Shown here: positions 9,482-19,417 of the stretch, piece after piece
Position numbering within the stretch: position 1 is the stretch's first letter
Layout: the number at the start of each line of letters is the position of its first letter
Source of the DNA: Arthrospira sp. PCC 9108
Lineage (GTDB): Bacteria; Cyanobacteriota; Cyanobacteriia; Cyanobacteriales; Microcoleaceae
Assembly: GCA_016745315.1 (NCBI GenBank)
Contig: CP066886.1
Location: 496,001 to 560,000, forward strand
Reading direction: 5' to 3'
Length of the DNA stretch: 64,000 nt
Position numbers and translations under genes: made by a program
The notes under the pieces: model-generated
What the model saw: the letters and a program-made list of their open reading frames with translations, nothing else
Told to the model about the DNA's origin: nothing
The model's database searches: none

Positions 9482-9880
9482 CTACTGCATTTGTCCGGCT
9501 ACAGTCAGAATTTTATGCACAGTTATTTGTAGTTTTTCTGGGTCAAAAGGTTTAGTTAAATATTCAGTAGCGCCGGCTAAACGCCCTTCAATTTTATCGC
9601 AGACAGTATCCCTAGCAGTTAACATGATAATCGCTAACTTTTCTAAATGGGGAGTCCGCCTAATAATTCGACATAATTATAAGCCATCTACACCCGGCAT
9701 AGCAATATCTAACAACATTAAATCAATCGAATCATGATGTAATTTTCCCAAGGCTTCTAGGGTATTGCTGGCTACTAAAATTCGATAATTTTCCCATAGG
9801 GTTTGTCGCACCATTTTTGGGATTACTAGACTATCATCCACTGCTAGAATGGTAGCTGGGGAGGTTTCATTAAGACACAT
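9482..9880 (-). pseudogene. Single-domain response regulator (CheY-like receiver), one nonsense codon
   Basis: A 132-codon receiver domain with all landmarks: VDDS acidic pair, phospho-Asp in LMLLDIAMPGVDGL, MLTAR switch Thr, and the Lys of EYLTKPFDP. A TAA at 9677-9679 interrupts it directly after GVDGL; the frame continues unshifted as LCRIIRRTPHLEKLAIIMLTA. Family members usually have Glu here (GVDGLELCR), so GAA to TAA explains it. No output domain follows, so it would act by protein contact. The group II intron tract begins about 60 bp upstream of its start, possibly removing its promoter. As written, only the first 67 residues would be made. Confidence 0.8.
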
Positions 9881-9939
9881 AATTATTCTCCTTGATGCTT
9901 ATTGAAATCTGGGTTAAATTCAATAATATAATAGAGTGA

Positions 9940-10795
9940 GTGCGAGACGTTTAGGAGTCAAATAAGGCTGCAATACCTGAAATAACCTCCTAGTGGGACT
10001 TCCACCCCTTGGTGGAATATAAGGGATTCGCACCCCTGACCATCCCATAACTGTTTATATGTCCCGACGCTTGGAGAAATCTAAGCAAGGCAGGGGACTC
10101 AAGGTCATAAACCAACTGAGAAATCAGGGCGTTGAGAGTAACGGCGATAGCCACCCCCAGTTTGAGGAATCACAACCCGTCAGATTGAAGCGGGGAACGG
10201 AAGGCGTGAGGGAAACCTATTCCCAATAATCCGACCACTGCCAACCATCCATGACTAAGGAAATCTGAATGTTCCGGCTTGAACCATCGTAATTATTAAG
10301 TAGCGAAATAGGTTGATACGCTGCGCTCAAAAGAGCAAGGGGAAAAGTAGGAGTTTTCATTCACTACCTACACAGACCTTTAAAAGTACCCCGGTGGAAA
10401 GGACAAGTCTACAGATGGAATGCCCATATAAACGGAACGTTTAAACCCCTTTTAGGCTCTCGACAAGTACATCTTGTTGAGCAGTGAAAGTGTAATCGTA
10501 TGCCTTTAAGGGGAAGGGATGTGACTGAAAGCCAAGGCCTAATTGTAATGGTTAGGATATGCCCACTAGTCACGGTGTAGATATAGTTACTGCAATCAAC
10601 AGGAGTTTAACGGCGAAAGCGAGTTTAAATACTACGATGTTGTATTTAGCTCCAAAAGTTGAAGTACAAAAGCAGGGGTTGGTAACCCTGTTCCCGTTGC
10701 CAAGGGGTATCTACATCAGGAGCCGTGTGATGCGAAAGTATCAAGCACGGTTTGGAATGGGAGTGGGGGAAGGCGACTTCCCTCTCGACCCCTAC
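9940..10795 (+). mobile_element. ORF-less group II intron A
   Basis: Begins with the 5' consensus GTGCGAG and ends CGACCCCTAC. Domain V is recognisable near 10720-10760 (AGGAGCCGTGTGATGCGAAAG and AGCACGGTTTGG), followed by a domain VI-like hairpin. At 856 nt with no protein gene it would depend on a reverse transcriptase supplied in trans. The body is closely similar to the introns at 12141, 13015 and 60290. Its 3' end lies 5 nt before the start of intron B. Confidence 0.85.
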
Positions 10796-11738
10796 CAATA
10801 GTGCGATACGTTTAGGAGTCAAATAAGGCTGCAATGCCTGAAATAACCTCGTAGTGGGACTTTCCCCCCTTGGTGAAAAATATGACTCGTCCCCTGACCA
10901 TCCCATAACTGTTTATATGTCCCAACGTTTGGTATAAAAATATACAAACAAGGCAGGGAACCCAAGGTCAAAACGAACTAACTCATACAATTCCTTATAG
11001 GAAGCCCAGAAATGGATAAGTAAAGTTAGGGAGTTAGGGTAACGGCGATAGCCACCCCCAGTTTTAGGAATCACACCCCGTCAGATTGAAGCGGGGAACG
11101 GAAGGCTCCAAGGTGTAACCTAACACCAGAAACGAGACCACTGCCAACCATCCATGATTAGGGAAACCGAATGTCCGGCATGAACCACCGTCAATATTAG
11201 GTAGCGAAATAGGTTGACACGCTGCGTTCAAAAGAACAAGGGGAAAAGTGGGGTTTTCTCTACAACACCTACACAGACTTTTAAAAGTACCCCGGTGGAG
11301 AGGAAAAATCTAAAGATGGAATGCCCATATAAACAGAACGTTTTAAGTCCTCCTGGACTCTGAGAGTATGGTCGATACCTCAGTAGGGATAAGTGTAACC
11401 GCAAGTCCTAGAGGATGTGAGATGTGACCAGAAGCCAACGCCCTGCTGTAATGGTAGGGATATGCTAACAGGTCACGGTTTGATTGTAAGAAATAGAGTC
11501 TAGTAGGTGTACAAATGGCGATAGCGAGTTTAAAGAGAGGATTTGGCAAGCCCAAACCAACCAAGACTACGAACAACGCATGGAAGGCAATCCCATGGAC
11601 TAAGGTTCAGCGGAAAGTTTTCAAGCTCCAAAAGAGTATATTCCAAGCAGCTAAATCGGGACAGGATGCAAAGGTTAGAAGGTGGCAACGTCTATTGGTG
11701 AAATCATATTATGCCCGACTCTTAGCAGTGCGGCTGTA

Positions 11739-11795
11739 GGGGCGGGTTCCACGGTCAGCCATGCTTCCCAACAGTCAGCTTAATAAACCCGCCCC
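11739..11795. repeat. 57-nt hairpin (MITE-like) element inside the RT gene
   Basis: Perfect 10-bp terminal inverted repeats, GGGGCGGGTT (11739-11748) and AACCCGCCCC (11786-11795), enclose a 37-nt centre. It sits where the family reads directly from LAVRR-type sequence into GKKTAGVDG and it introduces a TAG stop. Its length of 57 nt is a multiple of three, which fits the frame being the same on both sides. No target duplication is obvious. Confidence 0.6.
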
Positions 11796-12140
11796 CCAGG
11801 CGGGTCAAGGCAAGAAAACTGCCGGAGTTGATGGAATGAGAGCAATCTCCCCAAGACAAAGGTTTGAGCTTGTTAAGAACATTAAGGGAAAACTCAAAAC
11901 AAAACCGCTACGATGGGTGTGGATTCCAAAACCCGGTAGGGATGAGAAAAGCGGGAATGGGAATACCCACAATCCAAGATAGAGCAAGGCAAGCCTTGGT
12001 TAAATCGGCACTCGAACCTGAATGGGAATCGAGATTTGAATGCACAAGCTACGGGTTCAGACCGGGAAGGTCAACCCAGGACGCAATAGCAAAAATTCAC
12101 CTAAGTATCAACAAGGGTGAGTATTATGTACTAGATGCGG

Positions 12141-13007
12141 GTGCGAGACGTTCGGGTATGAAATAGGGCTGAAATGCCCGAAATAACTGCCCGGTGAGGA
12201 TTCCAGCTCCGAATCTGGATATAAGGAGACCTCTCCTGAGCATCCTCATAACTGATTATATGTCCCGACGCTTAGGTAACTAAGCAAGGCAGGGAACTCA
12301 AGGTCATAAACGAACTGAGAAATCAGGGAGTAGAGAGTAACGGCGATAGCCACCCCCAGTTTTGGAAATCATAACTCCAGGATAGAAGCGGAGAACGGAA
12401 GGCGTGAGGTAGAACCTACTACCAAGACGCGACCACTGCCAACCATCTATGATTAGGAAGACCGAATGTCCGACTTGAACCATCGTAAAGCACGAGCAGC
12501 GAAATAGGTTGACACGCTGCGCCCAAAAGGGCAAGGGGAAAAGTGGGGGATTCTGCATTCTACCCACACAGACCTTTAGAAGTACCCCGGTCGATAGGAC
12601 AAATCTAACGATGGAATGCCCATATAATCGGAACGTTGTAACCCCTCTAATGCTCTGCCCATAAACAAGTGAGTAATGCAATTCACAAGGCACTAGTGAA
12701 AAATGTAAGCGCATGCTTAGAGGGCTAAGGATGTGACCAGAAGCTAAAGCCCAATTGTCATGGTTGGGATATGCCCAATTGTCACGGTGTGGATATAGAT
12801 ACTGCGGTCAGTAAGAGTATAATGGCGAGGACGAGTTTAAAGACTACGTGCTGCATATAGCTCTGAACATCGAAGTAAAAAGCAGGTCTGTTGATTCTGC
12901 TCCTTTGACAAAACAGGGTATCCACACCAGGAGCCGTATGAAGGGAAACTTTCACGTATGGTTCTGAATGGGAGGGGATGGTGGTGACTCCATTCTCGAC
13001 CCCTAAC
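12141..13007 (+). mobile_element. ORF-less group II intron C, inside the RT gene of intron B
   Basis: Starts GTGCGAGACG and ends CGACCCCTAAC; the domain V-like segment is near 12930-12970 (GAGCCGTATGAAGGGAAAC, TTTCACGTATGGTTC). It is 867 nt. The insertion point is set by the exon reading: 5' exon GATGCGG joins the 7-nt segment ATATAGC to restore the RT codons D-A-D-I-A. No protein gene lies within. Confidence 0.85.
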
Positions 13008-13014
13008 ATATAGC

Positions 13015-13905
13015 GTGCGAGACGTTTAGGAGTGAAATAGGGCTGCAATGCCTGAAATAACCTCCTAGTGGGACTTCCACCCCTTGGTGGAATATAAGGG
13101 ATTCGCACCCCTGACCATCCCATAACTATCTATGTGTCTCAACATCTGGCTTCGACAACCAGATAAGGCAGAGAGACTCAAGGTCAAGACTGAGCGAAAA
13201 AAAGAGGGAAGTTGTGAACCCCTTGAGTATAACGTAAGGTTGAGAGTAACGGCGGTAGCCACCCCCAATTTGAGGATTCACACTCAACGGGTTGAAGCGG
13301 GGAACGGAAGGCGTAATAGAGGAACCTACCTCTCACTCGAGCACTGCCAACCATCCATGATTAGGGAAACCGAATGTCCGGCTTGAACCATTGTAATGCG
13401 TCAGTAGCGAAATAGGTTGATACGCTGCGCTCAAAAGGGCGAGGGAAAAAAAGTAGGAGGCTGCTATAACTACCTACACAGACCTTTAAAAGTACCCCGG
13501 TGGATAGGACAAATCTAAAGATGGAATGCCCGCATAGATGGAACGTTTAAACCCCTCATTGGCTCTCAAGTGGCGGGATGTACCCGTGGAGTAGTGAAAA
13601 GTGTAAGCGTATGCCTTTAAGGGGAAAGGATGTGATTGAAAGCTAATGCCTAACTGTAATGGTTAGGATATGCCCACTAATCACGGTGTGGATATAGAGG
13701 CCGCGATAAGTAAGAGTTTAATGGCAGCGAGTTGAAAGACTAACGCAAGCATATAGCTTTGAAAGTTGAGGTCATAAAGCAGGGGGTTGTAACCCTGTTC
13801 CCAGTGACAAAAGGGGTATCTACATCAGGAGCCGTGTGCTGGGAAACTCGCGAGCACGGTTTGGAATGGGAGGGGTAGGCTGTGAAGTTTATCTCGACCC
13901 CTAAC
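13015..13905 (+). mobile_element. ORF-less group II intron D, tandem with intron C
   Basis: Starts GTGCGAGACG, 7 nt after the end of intron C, and ends CGACCCCTAAC at 13905. Domain V is near 13829-13865 (GAGCCGTGTGCTGGGAAAC, GCGAGCACGGTTTGG). It is 891 nt. Removing it joins ATATAGC to AAAATGC and restores I-A-K-C of the RT motif, which fixes both boundaries. No protein gene lies within. Confidence 0.85.
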
Positions 13906-15198
13906 AAAATGCTCTTACCGTGAACCATGATTACCTACTGTCCAAAACTCATTGTCCAAGTAGCCTAAAAAGAGACCTGAAACAATGGCTCAAAGCAGGT
14001 GTGCTAGATAACGGTGTATTTGAGGATACAGAAGCAGGGACACCCCAGGGAGGGGTAATAAGTCCAATACTCGCTAACATCGCACTGTTGGGGATGATTA
14101 GGTTAATTGAAAAACTGTACCCTAAGAAAACAGACAATCGCCCGTATGCGAATGTCATAAGATACGCCGATGATTTTGTGGTCATCTCAAAAGACCTAGG
14201 AATCATTGAACAGTGCCAAACTGCAATCACCGAATGGCTTAAACCTGTAGGCTTAGAAATAAAACCTGAAAAAACTCGAATCTGTCACACGCTCAAACCT
14301 ATTGAGTATGATGATAAAACAGAGAAACCAGGGTTCGACTTTCTAGGATTCAATATCAGGCAATATCCAGTAGGAAAATATAAATCTGGAAAAACAGGGG
14401 GACCTAAGAGCCGATTAATCGGACATAAAACCCACATAAAACCCAGCCAAAAAGCAGTTAAAGCCCATACAGAAGTGATTAAAGGTGTAATAGAACAACA
14501 TAAAACAGCACCTCAGTCAGCCCTGATTAGCAGACTAAACCCGATTATCCGAGGATGGTGAAACTATTATTCAGCGGTAGTCTCAACCGAGACATTCAAC
14601 AAACTAGACAACATAGTTTGGCAAATGATACGGGCATGGACAGTGTCAAGATGCGGAAAGGCAAGCCATGAAAAGCTAAGGAATTACTTCAGAAATGGAA
14701 CAGTTAAACTTAGCAATGGGAAAGAAAGACATGAAACTTGGTTGTTCCAAACCAAAGATGGGTTACATCTATACAAACACAACTGGACTCCAATTGTCAG
14801 ACATACCCTAGTGCGCCCTGACGCAACACCATACGATGGAAATTGGACTTACTGGGCAACCAGGAAAGGTCAAGCAATCGACACGCCAAATAGAGTTGCC
14901 AAACTACTCAAGAAACCAAAAGGTAGATGTACCTGGTGTGGGCAATTCTTTACCCCGTCAGACTTGATTGAAGTAGACCATATTGTACCTAGAAGCCAAG
15001 GCGGAAAGGATGAATACAAGAATCTTCAATTATTACATCGCCATTGTCACGATGATAAAACAGCTCTTGATGAAGAGATGTTGCTGTACTCTTAACAAGG
15101 AGACGGTCAAACTAGGAGCCGTATGAGGTGAAAGTCTCATGTACGGTTCTGCTGCTGAATGGGAGGGGTAGACCGTGAGGTCTATCTCGAACCCTAAT

Positions 15199-15639
15199 TT
15201 AGCTTTGTGCAGCCCAATTATGGCGATTGCCTATATACCAAAAAACTCTATGGACTGGCCAAAATTACCCGACTGGCTTACCTCATCAATTCACTGAGGG
15301 ACTCGCGCCCTTTGATGGTTTGTCAATGGGCGTATTCAGCCCTTGACCTGTTCAAAAGTTTAAGTATAATGTCAAAAGCCTTTCCTCCCATTATATAACA
15401 ATGATTCCCTGTCAAAACTAAAGATTTATTTAATGGTATAATCTTGTTAACCAAGTCTTTACGGTTAACCCTCGAATCTAAATCACCTCCCTGATAGTAT
15501 ATTGTTGAGGAAATCCCCCAGTAAATGAGGCGATCGCAGTTGACTGTTTTCACTGTTTGTGGTATAATAACCAATTCGCTGTCAACTCAACTAAATTATG
15601 TCAAACTATGAAGGATAATGGTTTGTTAGGTGGAGTCCT
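15199..15639. other. Gene-free stretch after intron B
   Basis: About 440 bases downstream of intron B with no recognisable gene. Short open frames exist on both strands but lack family resemblance and good ribosome sites. The first 150 bases may be the 3' exon of whatever intron B entered; I could not identify it. The last bases hold the GGTGGAG ribosome site of the next gene. Confidence 0.4.
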
Positions 15640-16314
15640 ATGGCGCGAGGAGATCAGATTTATGTTTACCGGGAATTTCTGAATATGGATGGAGTCTACG
15701 AACATCACGGTATTGACTGTGGAGACGGGACAGTTATCCATTACCGCAAACCCAGCGAAACCATTGAACGAACATCCTTGAGAACTTTTAGCAAAGGTAA
15801 ACCAGTTTATATTCGCAGTTATCCAGTCCGCTATATTCCCGAGACCACCATACAAAGGGGAGAAAGTCGGCTAGGGGAACGCAAATATAATCTACTATTT
15901 AATAACTGTGAACATTTTGCCACCTGGTGTGTAACCGGAGTGAGTGATAGCCGACAAATTCGTGATTTTATTCCAGTTATCAACCATATAAATGTTGAGA
16001 ATTTAAACGACCCGATCGCCAAAGCCTTACGAACAGCGCCCAACGATAATTTACCGCAGTTAATTAATAATGCCTTAACCGATATTAGAACCGCGTGGAA
16101 TGATATTCAACCCCAATATCAAGAAGCCTTAGCCGAAATGAAATCCTGGCATCAAGTAGCAATTAACGCCATGAAGCAAAACCGGGAAGACCTAGCCAGG
16201 GAGGCACTAAAACGTAAACAAACCTATAAACAAAGGGCGCGGGAATTAGAAGCGGACTTAAAAAAACTAGCAACTCTGACTGAAGATTTAGTACAACAAC
16301 AAACCCAACTGTAG
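15640..16314 (+). CDS. LRAT-domain (NlpC/P60-like) protein with coiled-coil tail
   Basis: 224 residues. The N-terminal half has the lecithin:retinol acyltransferase-type permuted papain fold: the His block YEHHGIDCGDGTVIHYRKPS near residues 25-44 and the catalytic Cys block YNLLFNNCEHFATWCVTG near 85-102. The family contains acyltransferases and phospholipase/thiol hydrolase enzymes acting on lipids; the substrate cannot be deduced. Residues 140-224 form a charged alpha-helical coiled coil (AREALKRKQTYKQRARELEADLKKL). There is no signal peptide. GGTGGAG lies 6 nt before the ATG. The sugar-binding lipoprotein gene follows after 22 nt, so the two may share a transcript. Confidence 0.75.
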   Translation: MARGDQIYVYREFLNMDGVYEHHGIDCGDGTVIHYRKPSETIERTSLRTFSKGKPVYIRSYPVRYIPETTIQRGESRLGERKYNLLFNNCEHFATWCVTGVSDSRQIRDFIPVINHINVENLNDPIAKALRTAPNDNLPQLINNALTDIRTAWNDIQPQYQEALAEMKSWHQVAINAMKQNREDLAREALKRKQTYKQRARELEADLKKLATLTEDLVQQQTQL

Positions 16315-16336
16315 CCCAAAAACGAGGCATAAAACT

Positions 16337-17617
16337 ATGGCAAAATCTCCAGATAATCACCGTAAAAGTAGCCCGTTCAAATGGTGGAGTAAAATTCTCC
16401 TAATTTTAGGTTTATGTATATTAGTGGGTGGTTGTCAATTTCAACCCCCGACAACAGAGGGAGTGATTAACCTAACTTTGTGGCATGGAATTAATCCCCC
16501 ACCCAACCGGGATGTTTTCCAAAAGTTAGTCGATCGCTTTAATCAAGACCATCCCCATATTCAGGTAGAAGCGCTATATATTGGTCAACCGGATCAACAA
16601 ATGCCGAAAATCTTAACCGCAGTAGTCGGAAATGCGCCGCCAGATATTTTATGGTATACACCAATTATTACAGGTCAACTGGTAGAATTAGATGCCATTA
16701 AACCGATTCAAGATTGGTTAAATAACTCCCCGGTAAAGGCAGAAATTGATCCGGCTTTATGGACAGGAATGGAATTAGAAAATCAGATTTGGTCTGTACC
16801 TATGGCTACTAATAATACAGCCATTTTTTATCGTCCGAGTTTATTTGCAGCCGCCGGAATTGAGACCATACCTTCCACTTGGTCAGAGTTCCGAGAAACC
16901 GCCGCCAAATTGACAGCAGCAGGGGAGAAGTATGGGATAGTATTACCCCTAGGTAAAGGGGAATGGACGGTATTTACCTGGCTACCATTTATGTATAGTG
17001 CGGGTGGAGAATTAGTCAGAAATGGTGAAGCCAATTTAGTTAATCCTGGGGCGATCGCCGCCTTAGAATTTTGGTCAAATTTGATAGAAGATGGTTCAGC
17101 AATTCTCTCCGCACCGGAAAGAGGTTATGAACAGGATAACTTTATTTCTGGTAGGGTAGCCATGCAAATTACCGGACCTTGGACTTTAGGTTATCTCGAC
17201 CAAATTGGTATTGATTATGGAGTGTTTCCTATTCCCGCAGAAAATCAACAGGCGGCGGTAGTTGGGGGTGAAAATTTGTGGGTGATGAAAACCACGCCAG
17301 ACCGAGAAAAAGCCGCCTTAGAGTTTCTCGAATATGTAGTCGGATCGGAATTTCAAACGGAGTGGAGTTTAGGAACCGGATATTTGCCGATTAATTTAAA
17401 AACTCGCCTTGACCCCCGTTATCAAGAATATGTGGCTAAACAACCAGCTTTGAATGTCTTTTTACAGCAGATGAATTGGGCGGTATCTCGTCCGAATATT
17501 GCCGGATATAGTCGCATTTCCGAAAATTTAGGTAGGGCGATCGAAGCTACACTATTAGGACAATCGCCCCAGTCAGCCCTGAAAGCCTCTCAAAACCGCC
17601 TTAGACTTGCGTTATAA
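16337..17617 (+). CDS. ABC transporter extracellular sugar-binding lipoprotein (family 1)
   Basis: A 426-residue solute-binding protein of the MalE/UgpB type. The N-terminus is a lipoprotein signal: basic n-region, hydrophobic stretch and lipobox LVGGC with the lipidated Cys at residue 33. The mature part has SBP_bac_1 features: INLTLWHGINPP, DILWYTPIITGQLVELD, IWSVPMATNNTAIFYRPSLF and VGGENLWVMKTTPDREKAALEF. It should capture a sugar or sugar-phosphate in the periplasm for an ABC importer, but no permease or ATPase gene is nearby, so the ligand is unknown. The frame is intact. Confidence 0.88.
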   Translation: MAKSPDNHRKSSPFKWWSKILLILGLCILVGGCQFQPPTTEGVINLTLWHGINPPPNRDVFQKLVDRFNQDHPHIQVEALYIGQPDQQMPKILTAVVGNAPPDILWYTPIITGQLVELDAIKPIQDWLNNSPVKAEIDPALWTGMELENQIWSVPMATNNTAIFYRPSLFAAAGIETIPSTWSEFRETAAKLTAAGEKYGIVLPLGKGEWTVFTWLPFMYSAGGELVRNGEANLVNPGAIAALEFWSNLIEDGSAILSAPERGYEQDNFISGRVAMQITGPWTLGYLDQIGIDYGVFPIPAENQQAAVVGGENLWVMKTTPDREKAALEFLEYVVGSEFQTEWSLGTGYLPINLKTRLDPRYQEYVAKQPALNVFLQQMNWAVSRPNIAGYSRISENLGRAIEATLLGQSPQSALKASQNRLRLAL

Positions 17618-17698
17618 TCGACAGCCTAAATTTTCCCGTACCGCCGTAAATTTGGATAAATTGCCTGATTGTAAAATGCTGTTAACATCAAAAAAAAC

Positions 17699-19417
17699 AT
17701 GAGTTATTGTATTAACCCCAAGTGTTTACAACCCCAAAATTCTGACCAGGAAAAATACTGTCATAGTTGTGGATTTTCCCTGTTGTTACACAACCGTTAT
17801 CGCCCCCTACAGCCCATTGAAAAAGGAGGATTTGGTCGGACTTTTTTGGCGAGAGATGAAAGCAGACCATCCCATCCTCATTGTGTAATTAAAGAGTTTG
17901 ATTTTTCCGAAAAAAATGCCAGCTATAATCACGCTGTCAAGTTATTTAATCAAGAGGCGGTGCGCTTAGATTGTTTGGGGGAACATCCTCAAATTCCACG
18001 GCTATTAGCTTATTTTGAAGAACATCAACTTTTGCTATTAGTTCAAGAGTATATTCCGGGAAAAACGTTATTACAAGAATTGGAACAAGACGGATTATTT
18101 GATGAACCTAAAATTTGGCAGATATTACGAGATTTATTACCAGTCCTGAAATTCATTCACGATCGCGATATTATTCACCGAGACATCAAGCCAGCCAACC
18201 TCATCCGTCGCCGTCTTAGACACCCTTTACCACCCTCTCCTATAGCTTTTAATAACCCAGATACCATAGGGGAAACTAGCACCAGTGCAGCGATAGGTAA
18301 TTTATCCTCAAAGTCAATTCGCGATCGCCCTCGACCATTACCGCAGCCACCCCCTCGACCATCAGTAAAATCGAGAAATTCGGAATCTCAAATAATCGAA
18401 AAGGGTCTGATAGTATTAATTGATTTTGGCGTGGCTAAGTTACTAACAGCCACCACCATTAGTCGCACAGGAACTATTATCGGTAGTCCCGAATTTATGG
18501 CACCAGAACAAACTCGCGGGCGAGTATTTCCAGCTAGTGATTTATATAGTTTAGGCGCAACTTGTTTATATTTACTTACCGGAGTTTCCCCCTGGAATTT
18601 ATATGATACCGTCCTCGAAAAATGGGTTTGGCGCGATTTTTTATCCCCCGAACGTATGGTTAGCGATAAATTAGGAAAAGTCCTTGATAAATTAGTCAAT
18701 AATCAAATCCTAAAGCGCTATAATTCGGCGGCGGAAGTGTTAGCGGCTATCTCCACATCACCCCCCAAGACCTCCCCTCCCACCCAGAAAGTTCTCAAAC
18801 CTCAGTCCCCACCTAAAACCGCCCATAAAGCCTCAAAAACTAGGAAGCATAAAACCTCCCCCCCATCATCGGAACCCGCGAATTTAACTGACAATTTAAA
18901 GGGTAATTTTCAGGCAATGTTAGGGCGAATCATACCCGCCTTAACTCAACCCAGATATGATGAAGATTTGACTTCCGAGACGGGTGTAGACTATGGAGAG
19001 TTACAGCAATTATTAGCGACTCATAGATGGCGAGAAGCTGACCGAGAAACCTGGATTATATTATGTCGCGCGTTAGGGAAAGGCGGACGACCCTATTTAC
19101 ATTATAATGATTTGAAAAAGTTACCTTGTGAGGATTTAACCATCTTAGATAACTTATGGGTGAAGTATAGTAATAATCGGTTCGGGTTTAGTATTCAAGC
19201 TCAAATTTATCTACAGGTGGGGTCAGACTATGGGAAATTTTGCGATCGCGTCGGTTGGCTAAACCATATCGGACACGACCCCTCACTGGGCTTTCGCTAT
19301 AATTTTAATCTTCCCAGAGGACACCTTCCCACCCGCCTTTGGGTGATGAATGGAGGTAAGTGGTGGCTACATTTGGAAATCATCAGCCAACGACTAAAAG
19401 ACTGTGGGTTAATTTAA
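17699..19417 (+). CDS. Serine/threonine protein kinase with zinc ribbon and C-terminal GUN4 domain
   Basis: 572 residues. An N-terminal zinc-ribbon (C4-x4-C9, C21-x2-C24) leads into a Hanks-type kinase: glycine loop EKGGFGRTFLARD, VAIK-like CVIKEFDF, catalytic loop HRDIKPANL near residue 160, DFGVAKL near 242 and GSPEFMAPEQ. About 70 residues between catalytic loop and DFG are a Pro/Ser-rich insert, far longer than usual. After a Pro/Lys linker, residues 427-572 form a GUN4 domain (VDYGELQQLLATHRWREAD, RFGFSIQAQIYLQVG). GUN4 binds porphyrins and stimulates Mg-chelatase; STK-GUN4 fusions are known in cyanobacteria and may link tetrapyrrole status to phosphorylation. Cytoplasmic; targets unknown. 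Confidence 0.9.
   Translation: MSYCINPKCLQPQNSDQEKYCHSCGFSLLLHNRYRPLQPIEKGGFGRTFLARDESRPSHPHCVIKEFDFSEKNASYNHAVKLFNQEAVRLDCLGEHPQIPRLLAYFEEHQLLLLVQEYIPGKTLLQELEQDGLFDEPKIWQILRDLLPVLKFIHDRDIIHRDIKPANLIRRRLRHPLPPSPIAFNNPDTIGETSTSAAIGNLSSKSIRDRPRPLPQPPPRPSVKSRNSESQIIEKGLIVLIDFGVAKLLTATTISRTGTIIGSPEFMAPEQTRGRVFPASDLYSLGATCLYLLTGVSPWNLYDTVLEKWVWRDFLSPERMVSDKLGKVLDKLVNNQILKRYNSAAEVLAAISTSPPKTSPPTQKVLKPQSPPKTAHKASKTRKHKTSPPSSEPANLTDNLKGNFQAMLGRIIPALTQPRYDEDLTSETGVDYGELQQLLATHRWREADRETWIILCRALGKGGRPYLHYNDLKKLPCEDLTILDNLWVKYSNNRFGFSIQAQIYLQVGSDYGKFCDRVGWLNHIGHDPSLGFRYNFNLPRGHLPTRLWVMNGGKWWLHLEIISQRLKDCGLI

Larger units (their letters stand above)
11515..15095 (+). pseudogene. Group II intron reverse transcriptase/maturase with HNH endonuclease, interrupted
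   Basis: Remains of an intron-encoded protein. Recognisable pieces: an N-terminal RT-0 region (KVFKLQKSIFQAAKSGQD), AGVDGMRAISPRQRFELVKN, SYGFRPGRSTQDAI, YYVLDA (start of the first catalytic-Asp block), GTPQGGVISPILANIALLGM, the YADDFVVI active site, and a C-terminal HNH zinc motif CTWCGQFF with HHNH-type EVDHIVPRSQGGKDEYKNLQLLHRHCH in two parts. Damage in order: a 57-nt hairpin element with a stop at 11737, a frameshift near 11950, introns C and D inside the Asp block, a 2-nt deletion after AKC near 13915, and TGA at 14559-14561 where IRGWANYY is expected. No functional RT can be made from it. Confidence 0.85.
10801..15198 (+). mobile_element. Group II intron B with RT gene, host of introns C and D
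   Basis: The 5' end is GTGCGATACG and the 3' end is CGAACCCTAAT. Domain V lies at about 15113-15152 (GAGCCGTATGAGGTGAAAG and GTACGGTTCTG). The ribozyme domains precede an intron-encoded protein gene that starts at 11515. Without introns C and D (about 1.76 kb) it would be about 2.6 kb, normal for an ORF-bearing intron. The catalytic RNA looks complete, but the protein gene is broken several times, so autonomous mobility is unlikely. Confidence 0.85.

Noticed and set aside
9940..15198. An insertion sequence with DDE transposase
   Set aside because: The region has group II intron ends, domain V and a reverse transcriptase; no DDE motif or terminal inverted repeats were found.
15323..15574. Minus-strand 83-residue open frame
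   Set aside because: No family resemblance and no clear ribosome site, and it lies in the unidentified exon remnant after intron B.
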